The notes beneath the pieces were generated by a model. It did not search any database, was not told the origin of the DNA, and saw only the letters and a program-made list of their open reading frames with translations. From positions 199,156-263,155 of the forward strand of contig CP010426.1 of the NCBI GenBank assembly GCA_000830315.1: DNA of 64,000 bases, in the 5' to 3' direction. Within the stretch, counting starts at the first letter, position 1. Every line of letters starts with the position of its first letter. The position numbers and the translations under genes are program-made. Of the stretch, positions 44,052 to 52,453 are shown piece after piece. The stretch is from an archaeon GW2011_AR20. GTDB lineage: Archaea; Nanobdellota; Nanobdellia; SCGC-AAA011-G17; GW2011-AR20.

Positions 44052-44160
44052 AAATATATTGAGAATAACCGGCCTCCTTTCTAATTTTAGCTAAAAATCT
44101 TCAATTATGTACTTTACTCATAAGAACTTCGCCTAAGCTACACTATACGAATGGGGCGTT

Positions 44161-44325
44161 TTAATCTACTTTTTTTAGAATGATCTTATGTTTCTCTGTT
44201 TCAATATCTAATTTATCGCCCTCTTTTAATTGAGCCTTTCTAATTTCTTCTTCAGGAATATTAACCTGATACTTGTAATATTCTTTATCTTTATACTTGC
44301 TTGAAAATCTTTTTTGTAATCTCAT
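44161..44325 (-). CDS. Short AbrB-like looped-hinge protein
   Basis: A 54-residue protein, MRLQKRFSSKYKDKEYYKYQ. It has VNIPEEEIRKAQLKEGDKLD (the pattern of SpoVT/AbrB domains) and ends IETEKHKIILKKVD. It probably binds DNA as a dimer. It is divergent from the HNH gene, and the 77-base gap between them contains two palindromes, so it may control that gene. Antitoxin-like use of this fold is common, but no toxin is obvious. Confidence 0.72.
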   Translation of the reverse strand: MRLQKRFSSKYKDKEYYKYQVNIPEEEIRKAQLKEGDKLDIETEKHKIILKKVD

Positions 44326-44356
44326 ATAAATCTTAAAGGTCTTAATCTTTATAAAT

Positions 44357-44396
44357 TTTTGGGAACCAAAAGGTTTATATACTTTGGGCGCCCAAA
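44357..44396. promoter_or_regulatory. Two operator-like palindromes around a TATA box
   Basis: TTTTGG-GAA-CCAAAA (44357-44371) and the perfect 14-mer TTTGGGCGCCCAAA (44383-44396) flank GGTTTATATAC. The second ends 6 bases before the HNH start codon. Both share a TTTGG/CCAAA core and are natural sites for the adjacent AbrB-like protein. Confidence 0.65.
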
Positions 44397-44402
44397 TATA
44401 TT

Positions 44403-44858
44403 ATGGTAAAAATGGATATTTGTCCAAGGTGCATGAAAAAACCTTATAGGGTAACTGCTGGGGTTTGTCATAATTGTTATAGAAAATACATCTGGAAAAG
44501 AAAAAAGGCTGAATGTAAAAATTGTAAAAGAAGAATGTTTATCCAGGCTTGGGGATTTTGTACGAATTGTTACAATAAACTTAATCATTATGATAGAATA
44601 AAAAGTCACAATTACAGGAAATGGCACAACATAGACTTAGAAACTTACCGTAAAATAACAAAACAATGCGTAATGTGCGGATTTGACAAAATAGTTGACT
44701 TACATCATTTGGATCATGATCATAAAAATAATTCTCAAGAAAATCTTATTGGTTTGTGTCCAAATCATCATCGAATGGTTCATATAATCCAATACAGGGA
44801 CGAACTTACCAAAATTTTAGAAGAGAAAGGCTACAAAATTCCAGAGAAGCACCTTTAG
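44403..44858 (+). CDS. HNH endonuclease with N-terminal zinc ribbons
   Basis: A 151-residue protein. Two zinc-ribbon-like units come first (CPRCMKKPYRVTAGVCHNCY and CKNCKRRMFIQAWGFCTNCY), then an HNH nuclease module (about 93-130). In it CVMCGFDKIVDLHHLDHD and GLCPNHHRMVH provide the metal-binding His, Asn and structural Cys. Free-standing HNH genes are typical homing or restriction nucleases. The promoter is loaded with palindromes, suggesting tight control by the divergent AbrB-like gene. Confidence 0.88.
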   Translation: MVKMDICPRCMKKPYRVTAGVCHNCYRKYIWKRKKAECKNCKRRMFIQAWGFCTNCYNKLNHYDRIKSHNYRKWHNIDLETYRKITKQCVMCGFDKIVDLHHLDHDHKNNSQENLIGLCPNHHRMVHIIQYRDELTKILEEKGYKIPEKHL

Positions 44859-44943
44859 TACTGATTAAGAGAATGGTGTATTAGCGGACGTAAAGCATAC
44901 CCCAACAACACGAACTTTCTTAAGAATTTTTTTAAAATAAGAT

Positions 44944-45699
44944 TTATACAATTTTTTTACTACTTTTCCACATTCCTTCATATATCTCTCTTAATTTATT
45001 TGGATTTCTTAATTTTATTAAATATGTTGGTTTATTTTTAGCACCGTCTTTTATTGATTGCCCCATTACCCAACCCTCATTGCTATCTATAAAGATTCCC
45101 CGATCATGAATATATAGACTTTCTCTAACTTCAAAAGTTCCTTTCTGTTGTCCTTTAAACATACGCCCTAACTTAATAAAATTTCCACTAAATTTCATGT
45201 TATTGGAATTTGTTATTACCCTTATGTTTAGGGAATTATCCGCCCCCTTTAAAGTGATTTCTAGAAGGTGATCTTCTACGTATGGTTCAATTATAAATAA
45301 CTCTCTTTTAGTAGCTTTAATTATATCTTTTATATCAATATGGAAATCAAATCTACTGCCTTTATCATAAATTCTTTCTTCTAAAAAATTTTGTTCTATA
45401 TTTAATTCTATATCTTGAATTTTTCGATCAATATCACCAATTAATTCTTCACAGTCTCCCTTTGAAGGCTTTTCCTTACTGAGGAAAATTGACAAAAAAT
45501 TATTCAATTCTTTTAATATTTCTGTTTTTTTAGTGATTTCTAGCTTAATGCAAATACCTCGAATTTTTAATTTTAATTTTTTCAGATTTTGTTTATAATG
45601 TTGATGTCCAGGAGGATATTTCTTAGATATCAATTCAAAATTTTGAATATTTTCTTTCAACTCTTTTAACAATCTTAAAATTTCAGCATCAGTTGCCAT
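44944..45699 (-). CDS. PLD-like domain protein
   Basis: A 251-residue protein. The N-terminal helical part is about 1-105. The second part (about 108-251) resembles one phospholipase D-like half: RELFIIEPYVEDHLLEITLK, RESLYIHDRGIFIDSNEGWV, MGQSIKDGAKNK. The HxD of IHDR sits where the HKD His lies, and SIKDG is the conserved follow-on. Single-domain PLD-like proteins of this kind can be nucleases or nucleic acid binders. It is the last gene of a four-gene operon with an 11-base coupled overlap. Confidence 0.75.
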   Translation of the reverse strand: MATDAEILRLLKELKENIQNFELISKKYPPGHQHYKQNLKKLKLKIRGICIKLEITKKTEILKELNNFLSIFLSKEKPSKGDCEELIGDIDRKIQDIELNIEQNFLEERIYDKGSRFDFHIDIKDIIKATKRELFIIEPYVEDHLLEITLKGADNSLNIRVITNSNNMKFSGNFIKLGRMFKGQQKGTFEVRESLYIHDRGIFIDSNEGWVMGQSIKDGAKNKPTYLIKLRNPNKLREIYEGMWKSSKKIV

Positions 45700-46084
45700 T
45701 TTCTATTAAGTTTTTGATTTTCTTTAAATTATGATTTGGAATAACATATCCTTCTTTTTCCTTTAAAACCAATTTTTTATAATTGGTACAAAGGGCGTTT
45801 TTTACATCACTTTTGCTTATAAAAGCGCCTTTACTAACTTCTGGAATTTTCGAAGGCTCTGTTATACTTTTTATTCCTTTAAGAATCATAGCTTTTTTGC
45901 TTATTAGATAAATTAAGGCCTTATGTTGATTATTTATTTTCTCAAAGTTTTCTGAAAAGGAAATATTTCCAATTAAATCAATGGTAACATAGGGTTTTAG
46001 AATCTCTACAACCAACCTTTTATCAGCTGGCTCATTTTTATCCACAAAAATTTCATCTAACTCATCTTGTTTATGTTCAGACAT
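45689..46084 (-). CDS. Small winged-helix-like protein, operon gene 3
   Basis: A 131-residue protein. I chose ATG 46084 (MSEHKQDELDEIF) since it overlaps the previous TGA by 8 bases, like the other junctions. It reads ADKRLVVEILKPYVTIDLIG, ALIYLISKKAMILKGIK, and then an HTH-like stretch (ISKSDVKNALCTNYKKLVLK, GYVIPNHNLKKIKNLIE). A DNA-binding or adaptor role is likely. The family is not one I can name. Confidence 0.7.
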   Translation of the reverse strand: MSEHKQDELDEIFVDKNEPADKRLVVEILKPYVTIDLIGNISFSENFEKINNQHKALIYLISKKAMILKGIKSITEPSKIPEVSKGAFISKSDVKNALCTNYKKLVLKEKEGYVIPNHNLKKIKNLIENGN

Positions 46085-46484
46085 TTTTCTTGAAATCTCC
46101 ATCTATTTTTTCTTGTCCACTAATTGTAATGTAAAAAGTTTTTTTACCGTCTCTTTTCTCCTTATTTTCAGCTACCCATCCTTTTTTAATACATTGATTT
46201 ACTTTATCAGTTACATTTTGCGGAATCTTTAACTTGGCTTTTCTGAACCCTTCTTCTATCTCTTTCGAAGTAAAGAATTCCACCCCTTCTTTTTGTTCCA
46301 AAAATGATCCAATACAAAGTGTTATTTGAAGATCATCTGTAGGATTTTTTTCTTTTACAAACTCTACAAGGGAAATTTCTTTTGGTTTTCCGGGTAAACT
46401 TTGAGTATGATCTTCTACCACTTCCAATTTCTTTATTCTTTCCTCATGATCTTTTAAGATTTCAATTATTTTCTTTTCATCCAT
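46077..46484 (-). CDS. Small winged-helix-like protein, operon gene 2
   Basis: A 135-residue protein with a short N-terminal coiled coil (MDEKKIIEILKDHEERIKKL), a linker, and a domain with TLCIGSFLEQKEGVEFFTSK, EIEEGFRKAKLKIPQNVTDK, CIKKGWVAENKEKRDGKKTF. That reads as a winged helix with an RDGKKTFYIT wing. Its ATG overlaps the preceding stop as ATGGATGA. It may form a complex with the other small proteins of the operon. Confidence 0.72.
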   Translation of the reverse strand: MDEKKIIEILKDHEERIKKLEVVEDHTQSLPGKPKEISLVEFVKEKNPTDDLQITLCIGSFLEQKEGVEFFTSKEIEEGFRKAKLKIPQNVTDKVNQCIKKGWVAENKEKRDGKKTFYITISGQEKIDGDFKKNV

Positions 46485-46710
46485 TTTTTATTTTAAAATA
46501 CATCCATTCCCCTCCTGAATTCTTCTTTCTTTCTAAAACATGCTCCTGACATAAAAAGGTTAAAAGTTGGGATGCTAAACTTATTTTTTTTCCCGAAATT
46601 GAAAATCCCTTTTGATCAAGTCTTTCAACAACTTCTTTAATTGATTTCTGAGCATCAAAAAAACCCTCATCCACTAACCTCTTAAATAGATCTTTACTAA
46701 TCGTTGCCAT
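46477..46710 (-). CDS. Small winged-helix-like protein, operon gene 1
   Basis: A 77-residue protein. LFKRLVDEGFFDAQKSIKEV, VERLDQKGFSISGKKISLAS and QLLTFLCQEHVLERKKNSGG form the three-helix-plus-wing pattern, ending EWMYFKIKNG. It opens the operon with a leaderless-type promoter (TTTATAAATACA on the minus strand, about 46729-46740). It resembles gene 2 in build. Confidence 0.72.
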   Translation of the reverse strand: MATISKDLFKRLVDEGFFDAQKSIKEVVERLDQKGFSISGKKISLASQLLTFLCQEHVLERKKNSGGEWMYFKIKNG

Positions 46711-46971
46711 GGATATTTCAAATTAAATGTATTTATAAAAGTTTCTATTTAAAAAATTAAGGGTACCTTTATACATCTCGTTACTAAAATTAAGAATTTT
46801 TTACCAATTTACTTGTTAAATAGTATTTTTTATAGAAATCATGATATAAAACATCTTTTTTATTTGAATACCCTTTTGGTAAATTTTTATCATACTTTCT
46901 ATTTTATTTTATAAATCAACCATAGAACATTTGATGTGACCAATAATTAAAAATCTTTCTTAAATCAAATT
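46711..46971. other. AT-rich gap between two minus-strand operons
   Basis: These 261 bases contain the promoter of the small winged-helix operon next to 46710. Beyond that they are AT-rich, with no gene, tRNA or clear repeat that I can see. Confidence 0.5.
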
Positions 46972-47772
46972 TTATTTTATTACCTCTAACCTAGATTCTT
47001 CAAATAACTTTCTTTGCTCGGGTTTCAATCTTTTTTTGATTATTGATAAATATTTCTTCTCTTTTTCAATGCCAATAGAGTTTCTTCCTAACATATTTGC
47101 GACGACAGAAGTAGTTCCAGAACCCAAAAAAGGGTCTAAAACAATATCTTCTTTATTTGTACAAGATAATATAACTCTTCTTAATAATTCCATTGGTTTT
47201 TGTGTAGGATGTACTCCCGCAAATTTTTCACTTTTTGGAGTTAAAGGAATTACCCACACATTTCTAGTTTGCTTTCCCATTGGATTTAAAGAATCTTCAA
47301 TTAGATTTTTTGTATCTTCATAATTAAATTTCCATTTTTTACCATTCCCATTTTTACTAGCCCAGATTAAATGCTCCGTGCTTTCTGTGAACATCCTGCA
47401 AGATATATTTGGTTGTGCATTAGGTTTAAACCATACAACGCTATTATTAATTTTCATATCTGTATAATGTTGTAAAATAAAACCAATTTGATATATATTA
47501 TGAAAAGAACCACTAACCCATAAACTTCCACCATGTTTTAAAATTCTTATGCATTCTCTAATCCATTGTTGATTAAACTGAAAAAATTCATCTTTAGAAA
47601 ACATATCCCATTCTTCCTGCATTGTTATATGTTTACTATACTTCCACCCCAAACCTTTCTTTTTTGACATATTATAAGGAGGATCAGCAAAAACTAAATC
47701 AACCGACTTATCTGGAATTTCTTTTAATTTTTCCAAACAATCTCCAAGTATTACTTTATGCGTTGTTTTCAT
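46972..47772 (-). CDS. Beta-class DNA methyltransferase (N6-A or N4-C)
   Basis: A 266-residue enzyme with motif IV FADPPYNMS (about 29-37) near the N terminus and the SAM-binding motif I LDPFLGSGTTSVVANMLGR (about 208-226) near the C terminus. This order defines class beta. Target-recognition residues lie between them (about 60-190). VHPTQKPMELLRR is the usual motif X. Length is typical. It is translated as the last gene of a three-gene overlapping cassette. No restriction enzyme is recognisable, so it may be an orphan or have an unknown partner, possibly the divergent gene at 48125. The recognition site cannot be told. Confidence 0.93.
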   Translation of the reverse strand: MKTTHKVILGDCLEKLKEIPDKSVDLVFADPPYNMSKKKGLGWKYSKHITMQEEWDMFSKDEFFQFNQQWIRECIRILKHGGSLWVSGSFHNIYQIGFILQHYTDMKINNSVVWFKPNAQPNISCRMFTESTEHLIWASKNGNGKKWKFNYEDTKNLIEDSLNPMGKQTRNVWVIPLTPKSEKFAGVHPTQKPMELLRRVILSCTNKEDIVLDPFLGSGTTSVVANMLGRNSIGIEKEKKYLSIIKKRLKPEQRKLFEESRLEVIK

Positions 47773-47929
47773 TTTTCTTTAATTCTTCAACCATTTGCAA
47801 AAATTTTCGTTTATCTTCTTCGCTTTTTTCTTTTTTAACTTCTTCTTGCTTATTTTTTGTTTCTTTTCTCCATTGTCTGTTGTTATATCTTAAAGCTTTG
47901 TAATTTTTTTTACCACTACCCATTTTCAT
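47756..47929 (-). CDS. Small basic coiled-coil protein in the MTase cassette
   Basis: A 57-residue, very basic, helical protein (MKMGSGKKNYKALRYNNRQW, then a Lys/Glu-rich helix). It overlaps the upstream RHH gene by 14 bases and the methyltransferase by 17 bases, so it should be made with both. It has no known motif. A DNA-binding accessory or a recruiting peptide is plausible. Confidence 0.62.
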   Translation of the reverse strand: MKMGSGKKNYKALRYNNRQWRKETKNKQEEVKKEKSEEDKRKFLQMVEELKKNENNA

Positions 47930-48053
47930 TACACCATTCTTTCATTAATGTATTTATCTTAGTAGAAGTTTTAATATCCTTTTCCTTACAAGATTTTTTA
48001 AATTTTTCTAGAAGATCTTTATCTACAGTTATAGTTAAAGGAATTTTCCTCAA
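47916..48053 (-). CDS. Ribbon-helix-helix-type small regulator
   Basis: A 45-residue protein from TTG 48053 with AAGGGGG correctly placed before it. MRKIPLTITVDKDLLEKFKK has the alternating beta strand and following helix of RHH/CopG proteins, then a second helix (SCKEKDIKTSTKINTLMKEW). It would bind DNA as a dimer and could control this cassette, like a C protein or an antitoxin. It precedes the basic protein and methyltransferase. Confidence 0.65.
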   Translation of the reverse strand: MRKIPLTITVDKDLLEKFKKSCKEKDIKTSTKINTLMKEWCNENG

Positions 48054-48124
48054 TTTAGCCCCCTTATTATTTCTATGTATTTCTTAGTATAATCCTTATA
48101 TATAAATATTCTCTTTAATTTATT

Positions 48125-48616
48125 ATGACTAAAAAAGCAGAATGCGATTTAATTTACACTTGCGAAGATAGAACCCAGATATATGTGGCTAAAGGTAATT
48201 TAAGCAAGTGGGATTTTAGAGTGGGTTTTTTGAAGGAGGGAATGAAAGGGACTCCTAGATTTGCTAAACATTTGCACATTGCAACCGAATTCTATATTAA
48301 ACACGCTCATAATCCGGAGCTTGCAAAGAAATTCAAGGAATATTTTGTTGGACTTTTAGACAAAGTTGAGCCTATAGATTATTACCCACCAAAAATAAAA
48401 TTTTTTGATCAAAATAAATTAGAAGAATTTGAAGATTTAAATGAAGTTGGTGAATTTTCTGTAGAGTTTTTGATGGTTTATATAGAACTACTTATGACTC
48501 AAGAAAAAACAAATTATGCACCAATGTTTTTTAATAGGAAATTATTCAATGATTTATTTGTAAAAAATAGATACTCGGTAATGAATACGGCATCACAGAG
48601 GGGCAAAAAGAAATAA
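48125..48616 (+). CDS. Unknown protein divergent from the MTase cassette
   Basis: A 163-residue soluble protein, MTKKAECDLIYTCEDRTQIY. It has a compact first half (VGFLKEGMKGTPRFAKHLHI, ATEFYIKHAHNPELAKKFKE) and a basic tail (NTASQRGKKK). No catalytic motif is recognised, though the several Glu, Asp and Lys residues leave a nuclease fold possible. It starts 71 bases from the RHH gene on the other strand, so the two may share a controlled promoter. It is a candidate partner of the methyltransferase. Confidence 0.72.
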   Translation: MTKKAECDLIYTCEDRTQIYVAKGNLSKWDFRVGFLKEGMKGTPRFAKHLHIATEFYIKHAHNPELAKKFKEYFVGLLDKVEPIDYYPPKIKFFDQNKLEEFEDLNEVGEFSVEFLMVYIELLMTQEKTNYAPMFFNRKLFNDLFVKNRYSVMNTASQRGKKK

Positions 48617-48664
48617 ATTTTTTCTCACAATAACATTTAAATAACACATTCGCTTAATCCAAGT

Positions 48665-49471
48665 ATGAATTATCTAGAAAAAGTAAGAACTGAATTAAAA
48701 TTAAAGGGAAATTCAGAAAAAACAATCTCATCATACTCATTCTTCATCAATAAATTTATAAAAAATATAAATCCAGAAACAGCTTCTTTAGATGATATAA
48801 AAACATTCTTAGCATCCCAAATAGATAATTATTCAAGAAAATCCCAGTCATTATTAATTTCAAGCTTAAGATTCTTTTACACAAACATAATAGACAAGCC
48901 AGAGATTGTAATAAAATTAAAGACACCAAAAAAAGAAAAAAAAATACCAATAGTATTAACAAAAGAAGAAGTAAAATTATTAATAGACAATGCAGACTAT
49001 GAAAAAACAAAATTAATGGTAAAAACTCTTTATTCAACAGGATTACGTGTATCTGAATTAACTAATCTAACACCGAAAGATTTGGATTTAAACAACAATA
49101 ACGGATGGGTAAGGAAAGGTAAAGGAAGCAAAGATAGAATGTTTTATTTCTCACCATCATTAAGCAAGGAATTAAAGAAATACTTAGAAAATAATCCAAA
49201 TAACAAATACTTATTCTCTGAAGAAAAACCATTAACGCCCAGGAATATACAGACAATAATGAAAAGATTAAGCAAAAAAGCAAACATAAACAAAAAAATA
49301 ACTCCACATACTTTAAGACATTCTTTTGCAACACATTTACTAGAAAACGGAGCTAATTTGGCAGAGATACAGCAGTTGCTCGGTCATGAAAATTTAGAAA
49401 CAACCAGAATTTATACGCATATTAGTCAAGAACAATTAAAGAAAATTAAAAACCCGTTGGATAATTTATAA
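48665..49471 (+). CDS. xerA: XerA-type tyrosine recombinase
   Basis: A 268-residue recombinase. A SAM-like N-terminal domain (1-85) is followed by the catalytic domain with all expected residues: Arg in STGLRVSELT, Lys in GKGSKDRMF, His and Arg in HTLRHSFATH, His in LLGHENLETT and the nucleophile Tyr in RIYTH. It ends KKIKNPLDNL, the usual archaeal XerA tail. It probably resolves chromosome dimers at a dif site or acts as an integrase. It is related to the weaker copy at 54058. Confidence 0.93.
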   Translation: MNYLEKVRTELKLKGNSEKTISSYSFFINKFIKNINPETASLDDIKTFLASQIDNYSRKSQSLLISSLRFFYTNIIDKPEIVIKLKTPKKEKKIPIVLTKEEVKLLIDNADYEKTKLMVKTLYSTGLRVSELTNLTPKDLDLNNNNGWVRKGKGSKDRMFYFSPSLSKELKKYLENNPNNKYLFSEEKPLTPRNIQTIMKRLSKKANINKKITPHTLRHSFATHLLENGANLAEIQQLLGHENLETTRIYTHISQEQLKKIKNPLDNL

Positions 49472-49477
49472 TAATAT

Positions 49478-51823
49478 CTATTTATATTTCTTTTTCAAAA
49501 TCCAGAATATAGCTACTAGAATCGCGATTAAGATTACCAAATAATACTTATTAGCAATTTCTTTAACTTGTTCTTTAGATATTACATTTTCTTTTCCAGT
49601 TTCTTCCCCGGTAACTTCCCCGACAGGTTTTTCTCCTTCAACTAATTTTCTTAAACTAAACTTAGCAAATACCCCGTTTTTAATTTCATCGAGTTTAATG
49701 GCTAAATCATTAATATTGTCATCATCTAAATCAACTTCTTTCTCTTCATTCACCCCCAATTCCAATTCAATAGAATTAGAACTAATATTTATTTTAACAG
49801 AATTATTACTGATTTCTAATACGGTTAAGGTATGATTTTCCTTTTTATCTAATGTAAACTTGTATGATTCTCCAGTAGCCAAGAATGATGTTGAAATAAC
49901 ATTTTGGGTAATCTCATTAACACTTAAACTTCCACCCCCCGCCGTAGTACTACTTGTACCAGACCCGCTGCTAGATGTGCTGCTAGATGAGGCTGGAACA
50001 GTATAACTCACGCTTATTGTATGCGTACTTGAACTTAAACTGCCTTTTGTGCTTATGCTTCCAATTGTGTAATTTAAAGCTGGAATCTCCTTGCCATCTA
50101 TTGTGATATTAATGTTGCATGCTGCTGCTGTAGGGCAATTAGTTGGAGTTAAACCATCTAATTTAGAAGTTGGAATTGTTAATGTGCTTTCTGTACTCAT
50201 TGACACAGTTACATTATAGCTATTGCTAGAACCAGCTGCACCACTAGCATTATCTACCTCATTTATGGCAGGAAATGTTAGTGTAGAGTTTAGGTATAAT
50301 GTTAAATTAGAAGTATTTCCAGGATTCCAAAAATTATAATCAGAGGAATTTAAAGCAACATCTATAATTTGGAAAAAAACAGTTATGTTGCTTCCATTGC
50401 TTGAAGATCCAGGAACATTATCGTTAAAATTAGCTTTTAATGTAGAATAAAATAAATTACTTCTATTAGTTAAAGTTCCATTAGCTTCACGCCATAAAAC
50501 AATTAAATCCTTAGTTAAATTAAAATCTTTAATTGTATTTGTAATATTTATTGTAACATTTAATGGTTGTACAAAATGAATTAATAAATTAGTCAAAGTA
50601 AAATTAGTCAAATTGTTTTTTAAACTTATTACATAGCTGTTATTTATGCTTTCTCCTAAATCCGGAGGATCACTAACAGGATTAAAACCAGTAATATTTT
50701 GAGACTCAATTAATAAAGGCGTACATGTAGAACCGGCTGCAGAAACTAAAGTAAATGCAACACTTAAATTTATAGTTGTAAAGTTCAAAGGCACGGTTAT
50801 ATTTAATATGGTATTTGCACCAGCTTCACTAGAATCATAACTTAAATTAATTCCATAATCTAAAGTTAAATTACTTGCATTGTATTTTAATCCATTATAA
50901 TAAACATCAAATGTCCCAAATGGAAAAGTAGGAATAGCAATGCTTTGATTATAGCTGGTATTACTCACCGGATCTGTAAAACTATTTTTTATTGTTTGCA
51001 AAGGTATTAAAATTTGGCAATTTTTATCATAGTTAGCTGTCTTAATTTGGAAAGATCCCGGTCTTTCATTTCCCGAGCCTGTTGAATTGTATATTGTAAA
51101 ATTTAATCTATAAGACATTAGCTCAAAATAAGTTGGGAAATCAAAAAACGATTTATCAGCATAAATTATATCTGCATAAGAATTAGATGCTAAATTTGTT
51201 CTATTGGAACTTGTATTGTATGCGTATAAAGGAACCCAAGCTTCATATTTACTCCAAGATTGACTCCAACTAACAAATTTTAATGTAGCATTAGTTACAC
51301 TATTATTTATAGCATAAGGCCTTGGATTAATCCAGTAATTAAAACCATATATTCCAGAAGGATTTAATATTGTTGTTGAGGTAGTAGAAGAATTTCCGCT
51401 TGTTACATTTATTATTATATACTCTCTTGCATCTATTAATCTGGTAAATGCAGAATTTGTTGCAGTTATGTTAATATTGGTTATGTTTTGTTGACCAGCC
51501 GCAATCGCTACATTCATAGTACATGCTTCAAATGTTAAGTTGATGTTTCTAAAACCATTATTGCCGTTACATGCACTTAAATTTCTCATTCCATACGGTA
51601 AAAAGAATGTTACATTATACCCGGTTGGTTCTTGCGCTAAAGGAGTTATACCAACATATAAACTGTAATTTTGTGAATATGATATTCCAGGATCAACAAC
51701 AGTTACATTAAAAAATGCGTTAAATGTTGAAGTATTATCTGTAAGCGTTAATGCACCCGTATTACCACTTAAAGAAATAAACAGAGTAAATACTAATAAA
51801 AATATCACCTCTTTTTTTAACAT
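49478..51823 (-). CDS. Large Asn/Ser/Thr-rich surface protein
   Basis: A 781-residue exported protein. The signal peptide is MLKKEVIFLLVFTLFISLSG. A very long beta-rich region follows, with dozens of N-X-S/T glycosylation sites. A Ser/Gly/Thr linker (about 635-655) and a C-terminal membrane helix (about 757-775) with a KKKYK stop-transfer end come last. This is an S-layer- or adhesin-type architecture. Its 3' end nearly touches the XerA gene. The heavy sequon content fits the glycosyltransferase elsewhere in the window. No known domain is firm. Confidence 0.82.
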   Translation of the reverse strand: MLKKEVIFLLVFTLFISLSGNTGALTLTDNTSTFNAFFNVTVVDPGISYSQNYSLYVGITPLAQEPTGYNVTFFLPYGMRNLSACNGNNGFRNINLTFEACTMNVAIAAGQQNITNINITATNSAFTRLIDAREYIIINVTSGNSSTTSTTILNPSGIYGFNYWINPRPYAINNSVTNATLKFVSWSQSWSKYEAWVPLYAYNTSSNRTNLASNSYADIIYADKSFFDFPTYFELMSYRLNFTIYNSTGSGNERPGSFQIKTANYDKNCQILIPLQTIKNSFTDPVSNTSYNQSIAIPTFPFGTFDVYYNGLKYNASNLTLDYGINLSYDSSEAGANTILNITVPLNFTTINLSVAFTLVSAAGSTCTPLLIESQNITGFNPVSDPPDLGESINNSYVISLKNNLTNFTLTNLLIHFVQPLNVTINITNTIKDFNLTKDLIVLWREANGTLTNRSNLFYSTLKANFNDNVPGSSSNGSNITVFFQIIDVALNSSDYNFWNPGNTSNLTLYLNSTLTFPAINEVDNASGAAGSSNSYNVTVSMSTESTLTIPTSKLDGLTPTNCPTAAACNINITIDGKEIPALNYTIGSISTKGSLSSSTHTISVSYTVPASSSSTSSSGSGTSSTTAGGGSLSVNEITQNVISTSFLATGESYKFTLDKKENHTLTVLEISNNSVKINISSNSIELELGVNEEKEVDLDDDNINDLAIKLDEIKNGVFAKFSLRKLVEGEKPVGEVTGEETGKENVISKEQVKEIANKYYLVILIAILVAIFWILKKKYK

Positions 51824-51897
51824 TTTCTTTAATCATATTAATAGTAAGCCCCTATATAAACCTATTTTTTGCTATTTCAAAAAATTCTTTAGATAAT

Positions 51898-52422
51898 TCA
51901 TAACTTAAGCTGTTCCTTATAAGCATTCATTAAATTTAGATAAGAACTGATTAAAAACTCAAAAGAATCAAAAACTAAAAACCCGCCGTTTTTGGAATAA
52001 AATATTATATCTTTAATTCCGGAAAAATAAATTTCTTTGGCACAATTTGTACAATATGGTTTTCCTCTCGTAGGCTTTATTTCACCATTCTTTCTCTTAC
52101 CAACGTAAATCTTGGCATCTTTTAAATTAACTCTGGGATGATTCTTTTTTGCATCATGAACAGCATTTCTTTCTGCATGCAAAGCATAACATAAATCAGA
52201 AGCTACACCAAAATGCACATCTAAAGTTCTTCTCGGACATTTATTGCAGGCAAGGTTATCTTCAATTGTATGGTTAAAACCAGTTCCTAATACTAAATCA
52301 TTTTTAACAACAATAGCACCATAATTTGCCTCATTGCAATTGCTAAGCTTGGCATATTCCCAAGCTATTTCCATGAACTTGATTTCATTTCTCGTTAAGC
52401 TTTCTCTTGGGATTTCTTTCAT
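51898..52422 (-). CDS. Cytidine/deoxycytidylate deaminase-like protein
   Basis: A 174-residue zinc-dependent deaminase. The zinc site has His and the proton-shuttling Glu in ALHAERNAVHD and two Cys in KPYCTNCAKEI (YCxxC in place of PCxxC). An extra CNKC pair (about 48-51) precedes the active site. It could be a dCMP, cytosine or nucleic acid deaminase; sequence alone does not decide. In the same region EndoQ, which removes deaminated bases, is encoded 30 kb away. No close partner genes. Confidence 0.86.
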   Translation of the reverse strand: MKEIPRESLTRNEIKFMEIAWEYAKLSNCNEANYGAIVVKNDLVLGTGFNHTIEDNLACNKCPRRTLDVHFGVASDLCYALHAERNAVHDAKKNHPRVNLKDAKIYVGKRKNGEIKPTRGKPYCTNCAKEIYFSGIKDIIFYSKNGGFLVFDSFEFLISSYLNLMNAYKEQLKL

Positions 52423-52453
52423 GTCATTATATTTTAAAGAAAATTATTTAAAG

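Noticed and set aside
46711-46971. Extra small gene in the gap between operons
   Set aside because: All frames have frequent stops and there is no ribosome site or TATA beyond that of the operon.
49062-49334. Minus-strand frame inside xerA
   Set aside because: It is antisense to the catalytic domain, hydrophobic because of the A-rich codons opposite, and has no start signals.
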